Of a stretch of 47,516 bases of DNA, positions 32,933 through 41,388 are shown piece by piece. This DNA comes from Prevotella sp. (lineage in GTDB: Bacteria; Bacteroidota; Bacteroidia; Bacteroidales; Bacteroidaceae), in the NCBI GenBank assembly GCA_021636625.1, contig JAJWLX010000022.1, positions 1 through 47,516 on the forward strand, written 5' to 3'. Below the pieces are notes generated by a model. It did not search any database, was not told the DNA's origin, and saw only the letters and a program-made list of their open reading frames with translations. Both the position numbers and the translations under genes were made by a program. Every line of letters begins with the position of its first letter. Positions within the stretch are counted from its first letter, which is position 1.

Positions 32933-35524
32933 TTATTTCTTCCTTTTCACCCCTCTTACGGCCTCACTTTCCAATGGATTCTCGGGCCAGAAGTGCTTGG
33001 GGTAGCGGCGCTTCAGCTCCTTGCGCACCTCGAAATAGGTGGATTGCCAGAAACTGGCGAGATCCTGCGTAAGCTGCACGGGCTTGAAACCCGGAGAGAG
33101 CAGCTCCAGCAACAGAGGCTCCCTGCCATCATCAACAGCTGGCGTCTGAGTCATTCCGAAGCATTCCTGCAGACGAACACTGAGGATGGGAGCCTCGGCT
33201 CCCTGGCGATAGTCGATGCGGATATGACTGCCCGATGGAACCACGATGTGGGTGGGTGCGAGGCGGTCTATCTCCTGCTGCTGCTCGTATGGAATCTGTG
33301 CCCAGAGTATTTCCGGGAGATTGAGCTTCCTGAGTTCGGCGGTGCTCGTCTTGAGCTTTCCGCCCTGTTCCAGATAGAAGGGCAACCATTCGCCGGCGGT
33401 CTCCATCAGGTGTGCGGTGGACAGATCGGGCAACTCCATTTCCGGGTGCCATTCTCTTACCTGCGCCACCCTGCGCTGCAACCGCTGAACGTCTTCGTTC
33501 CAATCCAGCATGCTGAGTCCTTCCTTCCGGATGGCGGTGCAGAGAATATCGATGATCTGCTGCTTGTCTGCATCCTGGAGCGGTTTGCTATCCACCACTA
33601 GGGTTCCGATGCGTCGCTCTCTCTGCATCCTGATCATTCCCGCCTTACTGTCCCACGAGATGTTGTCGAACTCGTGGGTGGGGAGGTCGTTGACATTTAC
33701 TGGAGCCGAGAGAAACACCCTGCCAGCCTTTCCCGAAGATGGAAGCGGGGTGGAAGCATTCGTGCCCGACGGCTGGGCAGATACATTGAGCGAGGCGATG
33801 GCGAGCCATTGCTGCGCCGACATCGCATCGCTTGAATCGATGAAGAGCGTCTTGCCGTTCGACATTCTGAAATGGCCGATGTTATCGATGGCCATGGCGA
33901 TGCGCTCAGGATAGGCTAGGGCTATCAGCCTGCCCACCTCCTCTGCATCCACCGGTTTATTGTCTTCCTTCACCTTGAGCATCCTTCGGTATTCCTGGGC
34001 TATCTGGGCGATGCGCGCCCATCTGCCCAGACTGTTTTTCTGTCGCTGCGAACGGAGGATGGAGAGGCGTAGCGCCATATCCGAATCCTCAGAATCGCTC
34101 ATCGGGTCTTTCTCTTCCAGCAGGGCGGCAACGTCGCAGGCTAGAGCTTTGAGTGCAGAAGTTTCTGAACTCATCATCATCTTGGCGATGCGTGGATGAC
34201 AAGGCAATGTTGCCATCTTCCTGCCCAATGGGGTGATGCTGCCATCTGGTTCTATCGCTTCAAGAGAAAGAAGCAATTCCTTGGCATTGAGAAGGTTACT
34301 GCTTGATGGTGGGGTAAGCCAGAGCAGCGACTGGGGATTGTTCTCGCCAAAGGCTGCAATATCGAGTATCATCGATGTAAGGTCGGCTTCCTCTATCTCC
34401 GGTCGGCGCTGGTCTTCCATCAGATGTTCCGAGGTCTGAGTCCACAACCGGTAGCAGATTCCTTCAGCCACTCGTCCGGCTCGTCCTCTTCTCTGGGTTG
34501 CCATATCCTTGCTGATGGTAACGGTTTCCAGGTGGCTTAATCCCGTTCGGGCATCGTAAACCAGTTTTCGGCAAAGTCCGGAATCCACCACGATCCTCAC
34601 ACCTTCGATGGTAAGTGAGGTTTCTGCGATAGGTGTGGCGAGCACAATTTTCCTTTCTCCCTCTTTCGAAGGGGCTATGGCGAGGCGCTGCTTCTCGGGT
34701 GGAAGATTGCCGTAGAGCGGATAAACCTGCGGAACGGAAAGTTCTGCAGCAGATAATGAAGCTGATGCAGATGATGAAGCTGCTGCTCTGCTGAGGCTTA
34801 CGTCCAAAATCTCCTTGCATTTCAGAATCTCCGACTGTCCCGGTAGGAAAGCCAGAATATCTCCCTCGTACCTATCTGCAGCCTTGAGGATGGTAGCCGC
34901 CACCTCTTTATATATGTCGTATCGCGCAATATCGGTCTCAGAATAAATGGTCTCTACGGGAAACATCCTTCCTTCGCTCTCTATCAATGGCGCCCGAAGA
35001 GCCTCGCAGATGGCAGTAGCATCTATGGTTGCCGACATGATGATGATCTTCAAATCTGGTCGGATGATTTCCTGTGCCTGTCGGGTGAGGGCAAGCGCCA
35101 GGTCGGAGTTGATGCTTCGCTCGTGAAACTCATCGAAGATGACGGCGCTTACTCCTTCGAGCGTGGCGTCGTGGATGAGCATTCGGGTGAGGATTCCCTC
35201 GGTGAGCACCTCGATGCGGGTTTCTGAAGAAACCTTGTTCTCGAAGCGTACCCGGTAACCCACGGTCTTGCCCACGGGTTCGCCCAAGATGCTTGCCATT
35301 CGTTCAGCTATCTGACGGGCAGCAAGGCGGCGTGGTTCCAGCATCAGAATCTTTCCCTGTGGGGTGGCTCCGAGGAGGGTGAGTGGAAGCACGGTGGATT
35401 TTCCGGCTCCCGGCGGAGCAGTGACAACAAGGTTTGCCGACTCCTTCAGGGTGCTGTTGATGGCGTCGGCTATCTGGAAGGCAGGAAGATGACCTGCCTG
35501 CTGTTTGATTCTATCGTAATTCAT
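32933..35524 (-). CDS. hrpB: DExH-box helicase HrpB
   Basis: The 863-residue protein has the complete DExH helicase set: GAGKST (39-44), DEFH (131-134), MSATIDA and the later RGRAGR. The HrpB-specific C-terminus ends RYPKHFWPENPLESEAVRG. HrpB is a conserved ATP-dependent helicase of uncertain substrate. A low-complexity Ser/Ala stretch (AAASSSASASLSAAELS, about 250-270) interrupts the second RecA domain. An ATG at 35539 is in frame, but it lies on the -7 promoter box. The ATG at 35524 is preferred and is only 3 nt from that box, which would make the message leaderless. It may also be co-transcribed with comEC, 39 nt upstream. Confidence 0.88.
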   Translation of the reverse strand: MNYDRIKQQAGHLPAFQIADAINSTLKESANLVVTAPPGAGKSTVLPLTLLGATPQGKILMLEPRRLAARQIAERMASILGEPVGKTVGYRVRFENKVSSETRIEVLTEGILTRMLIHDATLEGVSAVIFDEFHERSINSDLALALTRQAQEIIRPDLKIIIMSATIDATAICEALRAPLIESEGRMFPVETIYSETDIARYDIYKEVAATILKAADRYEGDILAFLPGQSEILKCKEILDVSLSRAAASSSASASLSAAELSVPQVYPLYGNLPPEKQRLAIAPSKEGERKIVLATPIAETSLTIEGVRIVVDSGLCRKLVYDARTGLSHLETVTISKDMATQRRGRAGRVAEGICYRLWTQTSEHLMEDQRRPEIEEADLTSMILDIAAFGENNPQSLLWLTPPSSSNLLNAKELLLSLEAIEPDGSITPLGRKMATLPCHPRIAKMMMSSETSALKALACDVAALLEEKDPMSDSEDSDMALRLSILRSQRQKNSLGRWARIAQIAQEYRRMLKVKEDNKPVDAEEVGRLIALAYPERIAMAIDNIGHFRMSNGKTLFIDSSDAMSAQQWLAIASLNVSAQPSGTNASTPLPSSGKAGRVFLSAPVNVNDLPTHEFDNISWDSKAGMIRMQRERRIGTLVVDSKPLQDADKQQIIDILCTAIRKEGLSMLDWNEDVQRLQRRVAQVREWHPEMELPDLSTAHLMETAGEWLPFYLEQGGKLKTSTAELRKLNLPEILWAQIPYEQQQEIDRLAPTHIVVPSGSHIRIDYRQGAEAPILSVRLQECFGMTQTPAVDDGREPLLLELLSPGFKPVQLTQDLASFWQSTYFEVRKELKRRYPKHFWPENPLESEAVRGVKRKK

Positions 35525-35527
35525 ACT

Positions 35528-35560
35528 GCAAAGATACACATTATTTTTGTGATGGGCAAA
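35528..35560 (-). promoter_or_regulatory. Promoter overlapping the hrpB start
   Basis: Minus-strand TATCTTTGC (35528-35536) and TTTG (plus CAAA 35557-35560) are 20 bp apart. The likely hrpB ATG begins 3 nt after the -7 box. Confidence 0.7.
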
Positions 35561-35563
35561 TGA

Positions 35564-36892
35564 TTAGAAAGGTAATGCATGAGAATGGTGAATCTTGTAG
35601 ATTTTTTCCCTTATCTGGTTCCATTTGGCTAGGACCAGGTAGCCAGATACGACTGCCAGATAGAGAAGCATCAACTGAAGGAGCGACAGATGGAGATGGT
35701 CTATGCTGGCGCCCGGTAACAAGCTGGTAAGCCTAAAGGCGGTGTTAGTGGCCTGGGTAATGCTGGCAAGTACTGCTGCTACATGTTGCATCAGCCAGAT
35801 GCCGACGGTGGCAAGGCTGGAAATGTAGGTAAGGGGAGAAAGCAGCAGGAGCAGGGCACAAAGATAGAGGATGAGGGTGGCTGCCGGGATGGCGATGAAG
35901 CTGGTGAGCAGGGAGTAGCAGGATATTCTGCCGAAATAATAGACGATGAGCGGAAGCGTACCTATCTGTGCCGCCAGGGATACGCTGAATAATCCCCAGA
36001 GGCAACGGATGATCTTGCCGTGGGATTTGAGCAGGCCGAAGAGTGGAGGATAGAACATGAGGATGGAAGCCACGGCGAGAAAGGACATCTGGAAACTGAT
36101 GTCGAAAAGATGGAAGGGATTCAGAAACAGCATGATGACATAGGCTAGCGCCAGGGTGTTGAGCGAAAGGTCGGGGCGCAGGGCTAGCAGGCAGAAGCTG
36201 TAGATGCTGAGCATGGAGGCTGATCTGACGGCGCTAGGGGGAAGGCCGATAAAGACAACATACGCCCATACGGCAACGAGGGACAGGGCAATGGTGGGTC
36301 TGGAACGGCGCTTTCCGCCCAGAAGAATCACGAAGAGCTGGAAGATAATGCCTATGTGCAAGCCGCTAACTGCCAGTATATGACTTGTGCCGGAGATGGA
36401 AAAGCTCTCCTTGGTTTCCTGGTCGAGTGAACCCTTATCGCCCATCGCCATCGCAGAAATCACGGCGAAATCCTGTCCGTCGATATGATAAGTATGCAGC
36501 TGTTGTTCCAGCTGCTGGCGGAAGGAACGGCTTGCCAGGATGGTGCGGTCGATGGGAGAGAGTGACTGGTAGGTCATGATGCTGCCAGGTGCTTTCGTCT
36601 TATCGATATGATGGGAGGTGATGAAACCGCCCAGACAGAACAGGCAGAGCGACAGAAGGAAGCTCTGAAGAAGGACTAGCTGCTTGATTTTTCTGAAGAA
36701 GAGCCGGAAAAGCTGACGGTTTTCATTGAGTACATAGCAGCAGCCGGCTAAGGCTATGGCAATGATGGCTGCAATGAGCCAATAGCGCGTGGAAAAGTAA
36801 TCATAGCTGTATCTGGCTGTGATGATGCTAAGTGATAGTATGAGGCTGAAGAACATCAGCGGAGTGACTGGGAGTCTTTTATTTCTGTCCAT
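35564..36892 (-). CDS. ComEC/Rec2 competence-domain protein, core only
   Basis: The 442-residue membrane protein contains the ComEC/Rec2 core, which imports single-stranded DNA across the inner membrane in competent bacteria. Visible landmarks are GDKGSLDQETKESFSISGTS (with HILAVSGLHIG following) and GLPPSAVRSASM, with about ten membrane spans. Full ComEC also has an N-terminal OB-like domain and a C-terminal metallo-beta-lactamase domain. Here only a short N-terminal part exists and the lactamase domain is absent. Such lactamase-less forms occur in Bacteroidetes. It lies 39 nt upstream of hrpB on the same strand and follows a terminator. Confidence 0.85.
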   Translation of the reverse strand: MDRNKRLPVTPLMFFSLILSLSIITARYSYDYFSTRYWLIAAIIAIALAGCCYVLNENRQLFRLFFRKIKQLVLLQSFLLSLCLFCLGGFITSHHIDKTKAPGSIMTYQSLSPIDRTILASRSFRQQLEQQLHTYHIDGQDFAVISAMAMGDKGSLDQETKESFSISGTSHILAVSGLHIGIIFQLFVILLGGKRRSRPTIALSLVAVWAYVVFIGLPPSAVRSASMLSIYSFCLLALRPDLSLNTLALAYVIMLFLNPFHLFDISFQMSFLAVASILMFYPPLFGLLKSHGKIIRCLWGLFSVSLAAQIGTLPLIVYYFGRISCYSLLTSFIAIPAATLILYLCALLLLLSPLTYISSLATVGIWLMQHVAAVLASITQATNTAFRLTSLLPGASIDHLHLSLLQLMLLYLAVVSGYLVLAKWNQIREKIYKIHHSHALPF

Positions 36893-36927
36893 TTTAGCTG
36901 TGTTTTCAGGTTCGTTTAAAAAAAGAA

Positions 36928-36976
36928 AAGCCCGACAAAAGGTTGGGATAGTCCAACTCTCTTATCGGGCTTCTCA
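36928..36976. terminator. Terminator of the DEAD-box helicase gene
   Basis: AAAAGCCCGACAAAAGGTTG pairs with CCAACTCTCTTATCGGGCTT across a short loop, with A-rich sequence on the left giving U on the minus strand. Confidence 0.8.
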
Positions 36977-37047
36977 TATATATAATAATGTATAAGCCTG
37001 CCAGGAAGCAGGAATACATCATTTCGGGAGATTACTCTCTCTTGAGA

Positions 37048-38856
37048 TTATTTGCCGAATCCGAAGATACGCTTGATGAATTTCTTCACAGGATTATCGT
37101 TCTTCTGTGGATTGACAACAGGAGCATACTTGCGAGGACCGGAATTCTCAGTTCCCTTCTTCTGCTGGTTCTGTGGAGCAGCGCCCTGTCGCTTCTGCTG
37201 GCTCTGCTGGGCGCCACCCTGCTTCTTCTGGGCTACGCCTCTGCCTCGGCCATTGCTGCCTGGACGAACATTGTTCTCATTGCCCGGGTGCTGGTTGCCG
37301 TTAGACTGCTGATTGCCATTCTCGTTGTTGCGCTGCTTATTGTTGCGGCGCTTGTTGTTATTGCGGTTCTTCTGCTCGCCGTTGCGCTGCTCAGCGTTTC
37401 TCTGTTCATTGTTCTTGAACTCGCGATTCTTCTGCTCGCCGTTCTCGTGATTCTTCTGTGAACCATTCTCGCCATTGTTCTGAGGAGTCTTTTCCTGACG
37501 CTCGTTTGGCTTGTTTGGCTTGCGCTTGTGCGAAGTCTGGTCGCGGTCTTTCTGTCTGCGGCTCTTGGCGCTGGTCTTGGTCTTGCCCTCGCCCTCGCCG
37601 TTGCTGTTATTGTTGCCGCCGCGGTTGCCGTTGCGGTTGTTTCCGCCCTGCTTTCCGCCCTTGCCCTTTCGACCATTGTTGCGTTTTGAAGGCTTGTTGA
37701 GCTTGATGTATTCAGGGCCTTCGCCGCAATCTTCCGGCAGAGGCATCTTCTCTACCACCTTCTCCAGGAACTTCTCAATCTGCTGGAACCAGTACTGGTC
37801 TTCCTCGTTGACGAAGGTGATGGCTCTACCATCGCGGTTGGCACGGGCTGTACGGCCGATGCGGTGAACATAATCCTCAGTATCGTGAGGAACGTCATAA
37901 TTGATGACCATCTCGATATCATCAATATCGATTCCACGAGCCACGATATCCGTAGCAACCAGTACGTCGAACTGACCGCTCTTGAACTTGAACATCACAT
38001 CATCGCGCTCTGCCTGCTCCAGGTCGGAGTGCATTGCACCGCAGTTGATGCCGATCTGCTGAAGGGCAGCAGCCAGCTGCTTCACCTTCATCTTGCTGCC
38101 GCTGAACACGATGACGCGCTTCATATCGCCAGCCTTGAAGATATCCTTGATGATGGTCATCTTCTGGGTCTCGTAACAAACGTAAGCCTCCTGCTTGATC
38201 TTCTCGGCAGGCTTGCTTACGGCAAGCTTGATCTCTACAGGATTCTTGAGCAGGGCCTTGGCAAGTTCCTCTATCTTCTCAGGCATGGTGGCAGAGAACA
38301 TGATGGTCTGGCAGGTCTTTGGCAACTTGGAGGCGATGGTATTGATGTCTTCTGAGAAGCCCATGTCGAGCATGCGGTCGGCCTCATCGAGAATGAAGAA
38401 GCTTACCTTGCTCAAATCTACATTACCCAGGGAAATGTGGGTGATGAGGCGACCTGGAGTAGCAATCACGACATCAGCACCCATGCGGAGACTCTTCAGC
38501 TCCTGATCGTAGCGGTTGCCGTCGTTGCCGCCATAAACAGCCACGCTGCTCACATCCTGCAGGTAGTAGCCGAAGCCCTGCATGGCCTGGTCTATCTGCT
38601 GGGCTAACTCGCGGGTTGGCGACATGATGACGCAGTTGATGGCGTCTTTCGGATAGCCGCCATCGTCAAGCTTGCTCAATACTGGGAGCAGATAGGCTGC
38701 AGTCTTACCCGTTCCGGTCTGTGCCACGCCCAATACGTCGTGACCTTCCAATATCTCAGGGATACATTTTTCCTGTACAGGGGTGCAAGTGTCGAAGCGC
38801 ATGTCGTATAATGCGTCGAGCACGTTGTCATTCAAATCTAATTCGTCGAAATACAT
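37048..38856 (-). CDS. DEAD-box RNA helicase with Asn/Arg-rich tail
   Basis: The 602-residue protein has the DEAD core in its first about 370 residues: VAQTGTGKT (44-52), PTRELAQQ (about 80-87), TPGRL, LDEADRMLDMGF (DEAD at 157-160), SATMP, RGIDIDD and HRIGRTAR. It is close to the RhlE/CshA type. The remaining about 230 residues are disordered and rich in Asn, Gln, Arg, Gly and Lys (NNKRRNNKQRNNENGNQQ, RPGSNGRGRG), ending with VKKFIKRIFGFGK. Such tails bind RNA and can drive condensation. The frame extends to 38910, but the ATG at 38856 is at the conserved MYFDELDL start. A hairpin (38874-38916) lies in its leader. Confidence 0.9.
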   Translation of the reverse strand: MYFDELDLNDNVLDALYDMRFDTCTPVQEKCIPEILEGHDVLGVAQTGTGKTAAYLLPVLSKLDDGGYPKDAINCVIMSPTRELAQQIDQAMQGFGYYLQDVSSVAVYGGNDGNRYDQELKSLRMGADVVIATPGRLITHISLGNVDLSKVSFFILDEADRMLDMGFSEDINTIASKLPKTCQTIMFSATMPEKIEELAKALLKNPVEIKLAVSKPAEKIKQEAYVCYETQKMTIIKDIFKAGDMKRVIVFSGSKMKVKQLAAALQQIGINCGAMHSDLEQAERDDVMFKFKSGQFDVLVATDIVARGIDIDDIEMVINYDVPHDTEDYVHRIGRTARANRDGRAITFVNEEDQYWFQQIEKFLEKVVEKMPLPEDCGEGPEYIKLNKPSKRNNGRKGKGGKQGGNNRNGNRGGNNNSNGEGEGKTKTSAKSRRQKDRDQTSHKRKPNKPNERQEKTPQNNGENGSQKNHENGEQKNREFKNNEQRNAEQRNGEQKNRNNNKRRNNKQRNNENGNQQSNGNQHPGNENNVRPGSNGRGRGVAQKKQGGAQQSQQKRQGAAPQNQQKKGTENSGPRKYAPVVNPQKNDNPVKKFIKRIFGFGK

Positions 38857-38873
38857 TCTTTTTCTTTCTTTTG

Positions 38874-38916
38874 TTGACCATTGAGCCGGATGGATCTTCA
38901 TCCGTTCCAATGGTCA
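38874..38916 (-). promoter_or_regulatory. Hairpin in the leader of the DEAD-box helicase gene
   Basis: TTGACCATTG and CAATGGTCAA, plus GCCGGATG/CATCCG, form a long stem. It has no U-run on the minus strand, so it is probably a structured leader rather than a terminator. Confidence 0.45.
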
Positions 38917-38939
38917 AGGTTCTTTGTTTCAATGTTTAA

Positions 38940-40205
38940 TTACCTTGGTGCCTTGCGGTAGCAGAAGTAGGCAACGAAGGCGAAGATGATGTTCGGCAAC
39001 CAAGCGGCAAGTGCCGGAGGGAAATTTGCCTGGATGGCAAAGGTTGCCGATACGGTTTGCAGCATGATGTAGCCGAAGCTCAGTGCAAGACCGATTCCCA
39101 AGGATAGGCCCATACCTCCCTTTCGCTTGCGCGATGAAAGCGAAACACCGATGATGGTGAGGATGAAGGAGGCAAACGAGGCGGCGATGCGCTTGTGGTA
39201 TTCTACCTGATACTGCACCACATTGCCCGAACCGCGGTTGATCTGCTTGGAAATATACTCCTTCAGTTCCGGACTGGTGAAGGTTTCCTGCTGACCCTTG
39301 GAATAAACCAGGTCGGTAGGCTCCATCGTAATCAGCGTATCCTTCTGCGCTCCGCTGGTGATGTGTTCCTTCATACCTTTCAGCTGGCGCACCTTCCAGT
39401 TGCTCAGCTTCCAGTGGTATTTGCTGTCGGAGATTGTATCATACTGAATCTCCATTGCCGTAAGGTGGCTTACGAGTTTCTTGTCCTGGAACTTGTCGAG
39501 ACAGAATCCGTAACCCCGCTTCGAGTTGTTGTCGTAGTGCTGCATATAGGCAATTACGCCCTTATCTACCTGCAGCTGTACGTTTTCGGCAGAAGTATTC
39601 TTCTTCTTGTTCTTGTACATCGTCTCAAAGTTCTGGCGTACTACCGTGCCGTGTGGAATCACGTAGGCAGAGAGTACATAGCTCAAGGCTGAGAGCATGA
39701 TGCAGGTGATGAGGTAAGGACGAAGGAGTCGCTTGAAGGAAACACCTGATGCCAGAATGGCGATGATTTCAGAGTTGCCTGCCAGCTTCGACGTGAAGAG
39801 GATGACCGCCACAAACACGAACAACGCACTGAAGAGGTTGGCGAAGTAAGGGATGAAGTTGGCATAATAATCGAAGATGATGGCTTTGGCTGGTGCATGA
39901 TACTCCGTGAACTTCGCCAGGTTCTCATTGAAGTCGAACACGATGGAGATGGAGATGATCAGTGCAATCGAGAAGAAGTAGTAGCCTAAGAACTTCTTGA
40001 TAATGTACCAGTCTAACCGCTTGATGTATCTCAGTGGGTTGAGATACCTGAGCACCCTGAGGAATCGCAGCTTGTGCCCGATCCAGCCTAGAATGCGGAC
40101 TATGCGCAGCAAGATGGCAATGAGCCAGCCGAAGCGAGATTCGAAGGCTCTGCCTATCTTGAGTAGTCTGCGATGTTTTCTGATGTATTTATAATCTTTC
40201 ATCAT
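38940..40205 (-). CDS. LptF/LptG family lipopolysaccharide transport permease
   Basis: The 421-residue protein is a YjgP/YjgQ-type permease that, with LptB, extracts LPS from the inner membrane. The core starts at about residue 62 (IKRLDWYIIKKFLGYYFFSI). It has six membrane spans, three near each end, around a periplasmic beta-jellyroll-like middle (about 190-310). The end has HKRIAASFASFILTIIGVSL, a family signature. Unusual is an N-terminal 60-residue stretch, very basic and without an internal Met. So it appears to be truly part of the protein. It follows tgt by 55 nt, and lon-tgt-lptF/G looks like one transcript. Confidence 0.88.
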   Translation of the reverse strand: MMKDYKYIRKHRRLLKIGRAFESRFGWLIAILLRIVRILGWIGHKLRFLRVLRYLNPLRYIKRLDWYIIKKFLGYYFFSIALIISISIVFDFNENLAKFTEYHAPAKAIIFDYYANFIPYFANLFSALFVFVAVILFTSKLAGNSEIIAILASGVSFKRLLRPYLITCIMLSALSYVLSAYVIPHGTVVRQNFETMYKNKKKNTSAENVQLQVDKGVIAYMQHYDNNSKRGYGFCLDKFQDKKLVSHLTAMEIQYDTISDSKYHWKLSNWKVRQLKGMKEHITSGAQKDTLITMEPTDLVYSKGQQETFTSPELKEYISKQINRGSGNVVQYQVEYHKRIAASFASFILTIIGVSLSSRKRKGGMGLSLGIGLALSFGYIMLQTVSATFAIQANFPPALAAWLPNIIFAFVAYFCYRKAPR

Positions 40206-40260
40206 TTAATGTAAAATATGTATAGGAGCATCCTATAAAGTTCAATGCTCAACGCTCATG

Positions 40261-41388
40261 CTAGATTCGTCGGCCGAGTTGATCGATGATAGAGCGTTTC
40301 CACTCTACGAAGTCGCCCTGCTCGATATGATGGCGCGCATCTGTAACGAGACGGAGATAGAACGAGAGGTTGTGGATGCTGGCAATCTGCATGGCAAGGA
40401 GCTCCTGGGCCTTGAAGAGATGGTGCAGGTAGGCCTTGGTGGTAATCTGGTCGATGTCGCAGCCGTCTGGATCCACTGGACTGAAATCCATCTCCCACTT
40501 CTTGTTGCGCATGTTCATCGTACCATTATAGGTAAAGAGCATCGCATTGCGGCCGTTGCGGGTTGGCATTACGCAGTCGAACATATCAACACCGCGCTCG
40601 ATGGCCTCGAGCAGGTTCTGGGGAGTTCCTACGCCCATCAGGTAGCGAGGCTTGTCCTTTGGAAGAATCTCATTCACCACCTCGATCATTTCGTACATCA
40701 CCTCGGTAGGCTCGCCTACGGCAAGACCGCCGATGGCATTTCCGTCGGCTCCCTTATCGGCAATGTACTTGGCAGCTTCGCGGCGCAGCTCTGGGAAAGT
40801 ACATCCCTGGACGATAGGGAAGAGGCTCTGCTGATAACCGTAGAGAGGTTCTGTCTCGTCGAAGCGCTTGATGCAGCGGTCGAGCCAGCGCTGAGTCATC
40901 TCCAGACTCTTCTTCGCATACATGAAGTCGCTTTGTCCGGGAGGACACTCATCGAAAGCCATCATGATGTCGGCACCGATGATGCGTTCTGTATCCATCA
41001 CGTTCTCTGGTGTGAAGAAATGCTTGCTGCCATCGATGTGGGAACGGAACTCGCAGCCCTCTTCTCTGAGCTTGCGGATTCCGGTAAGCGAGAATACCTG
41101 GAAGCCGCCGCTGTCGGTGAGGATAGGACGGTCCCAGCCGTTGAACTTATGCAGTCCGCCTGCCGCCTTGATGACTTCGAGTCCCGGGCGCAGGTAGAGA
41201 TGGTAGGTGTTTCCCAGGATGATCTGGGCCTTTACCTGCTGGCGCAATTCTTCGAAATGTACACCCTTTACGCTACCCACAGTTCCCACAGGCATGAAGA
41301 TCGGAGTCTTGATCTGTCCGTGGTCGGTGGTGATGATGCCGGTGCGAGCATCGCTTGCCTTATCTGTTACTTGTAGTTCAAATTTCAT
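40261..41388 (-). CDS. tgt: tRNA-guanine transglycosylase
   Basis: The 375-residue enzyme exchanges guanine-34 for preQ1 in queuosine tRNAs. It has RPILTDSGGFQVFSL with Asp92 (base recognition) and the nucleophile region VDMFDCVMPTRNGRN with Asp271. It also has IGGLAVGEP and the C-terminal HHLFKAQELLAMQIASIHNL. The canonical zinc site needs CxCxxC before this and a His after it. Here only Cys310 and His339 remain (VDPDGCDIDQ), so the metal site is gone. Its start overlaps the lon stop by four bases (ATGA), indicating coupled translation. Confidence 0.95.
   Translation of the reverse strand: MKFELQVTDKASDARTGIITTDHGQIKTPIFMPVGTVGSVKGVHFEELRQQVKAQIILGNTYHLYLRPGLEVIKAAGGLHKFNGWDRPILTDSGGFQVFSLTGIRKLREEGCEFRSHIDGSKHFFTPENVMDTERIIGADIMMAFDECPPGQSDFMYAKKSLEMTQRWLDRCIKRFDETEPLYGYQQSLFPIVQGCTFPELRREAAKYIADKGADGNAIGGLAVGEPTEVMYEMIEVVNEILPKDKPRYLMGVGTPQNLLEAIERGVDMFDCVMPTRNGRNAMLFTYNGTMNMRNKKWEMDFSPVDPDGCDIDQITTKAYLHHLFKAQELLAMQIASIHNLSFYLRLVTDARHHIEQGDFVEWKRSIIDQLGRRI

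Noticed and set aside
40258..41376. 372-residue plus-strand ORF
   Set aside because: Exact antisense of tgt, which has all family motifs.
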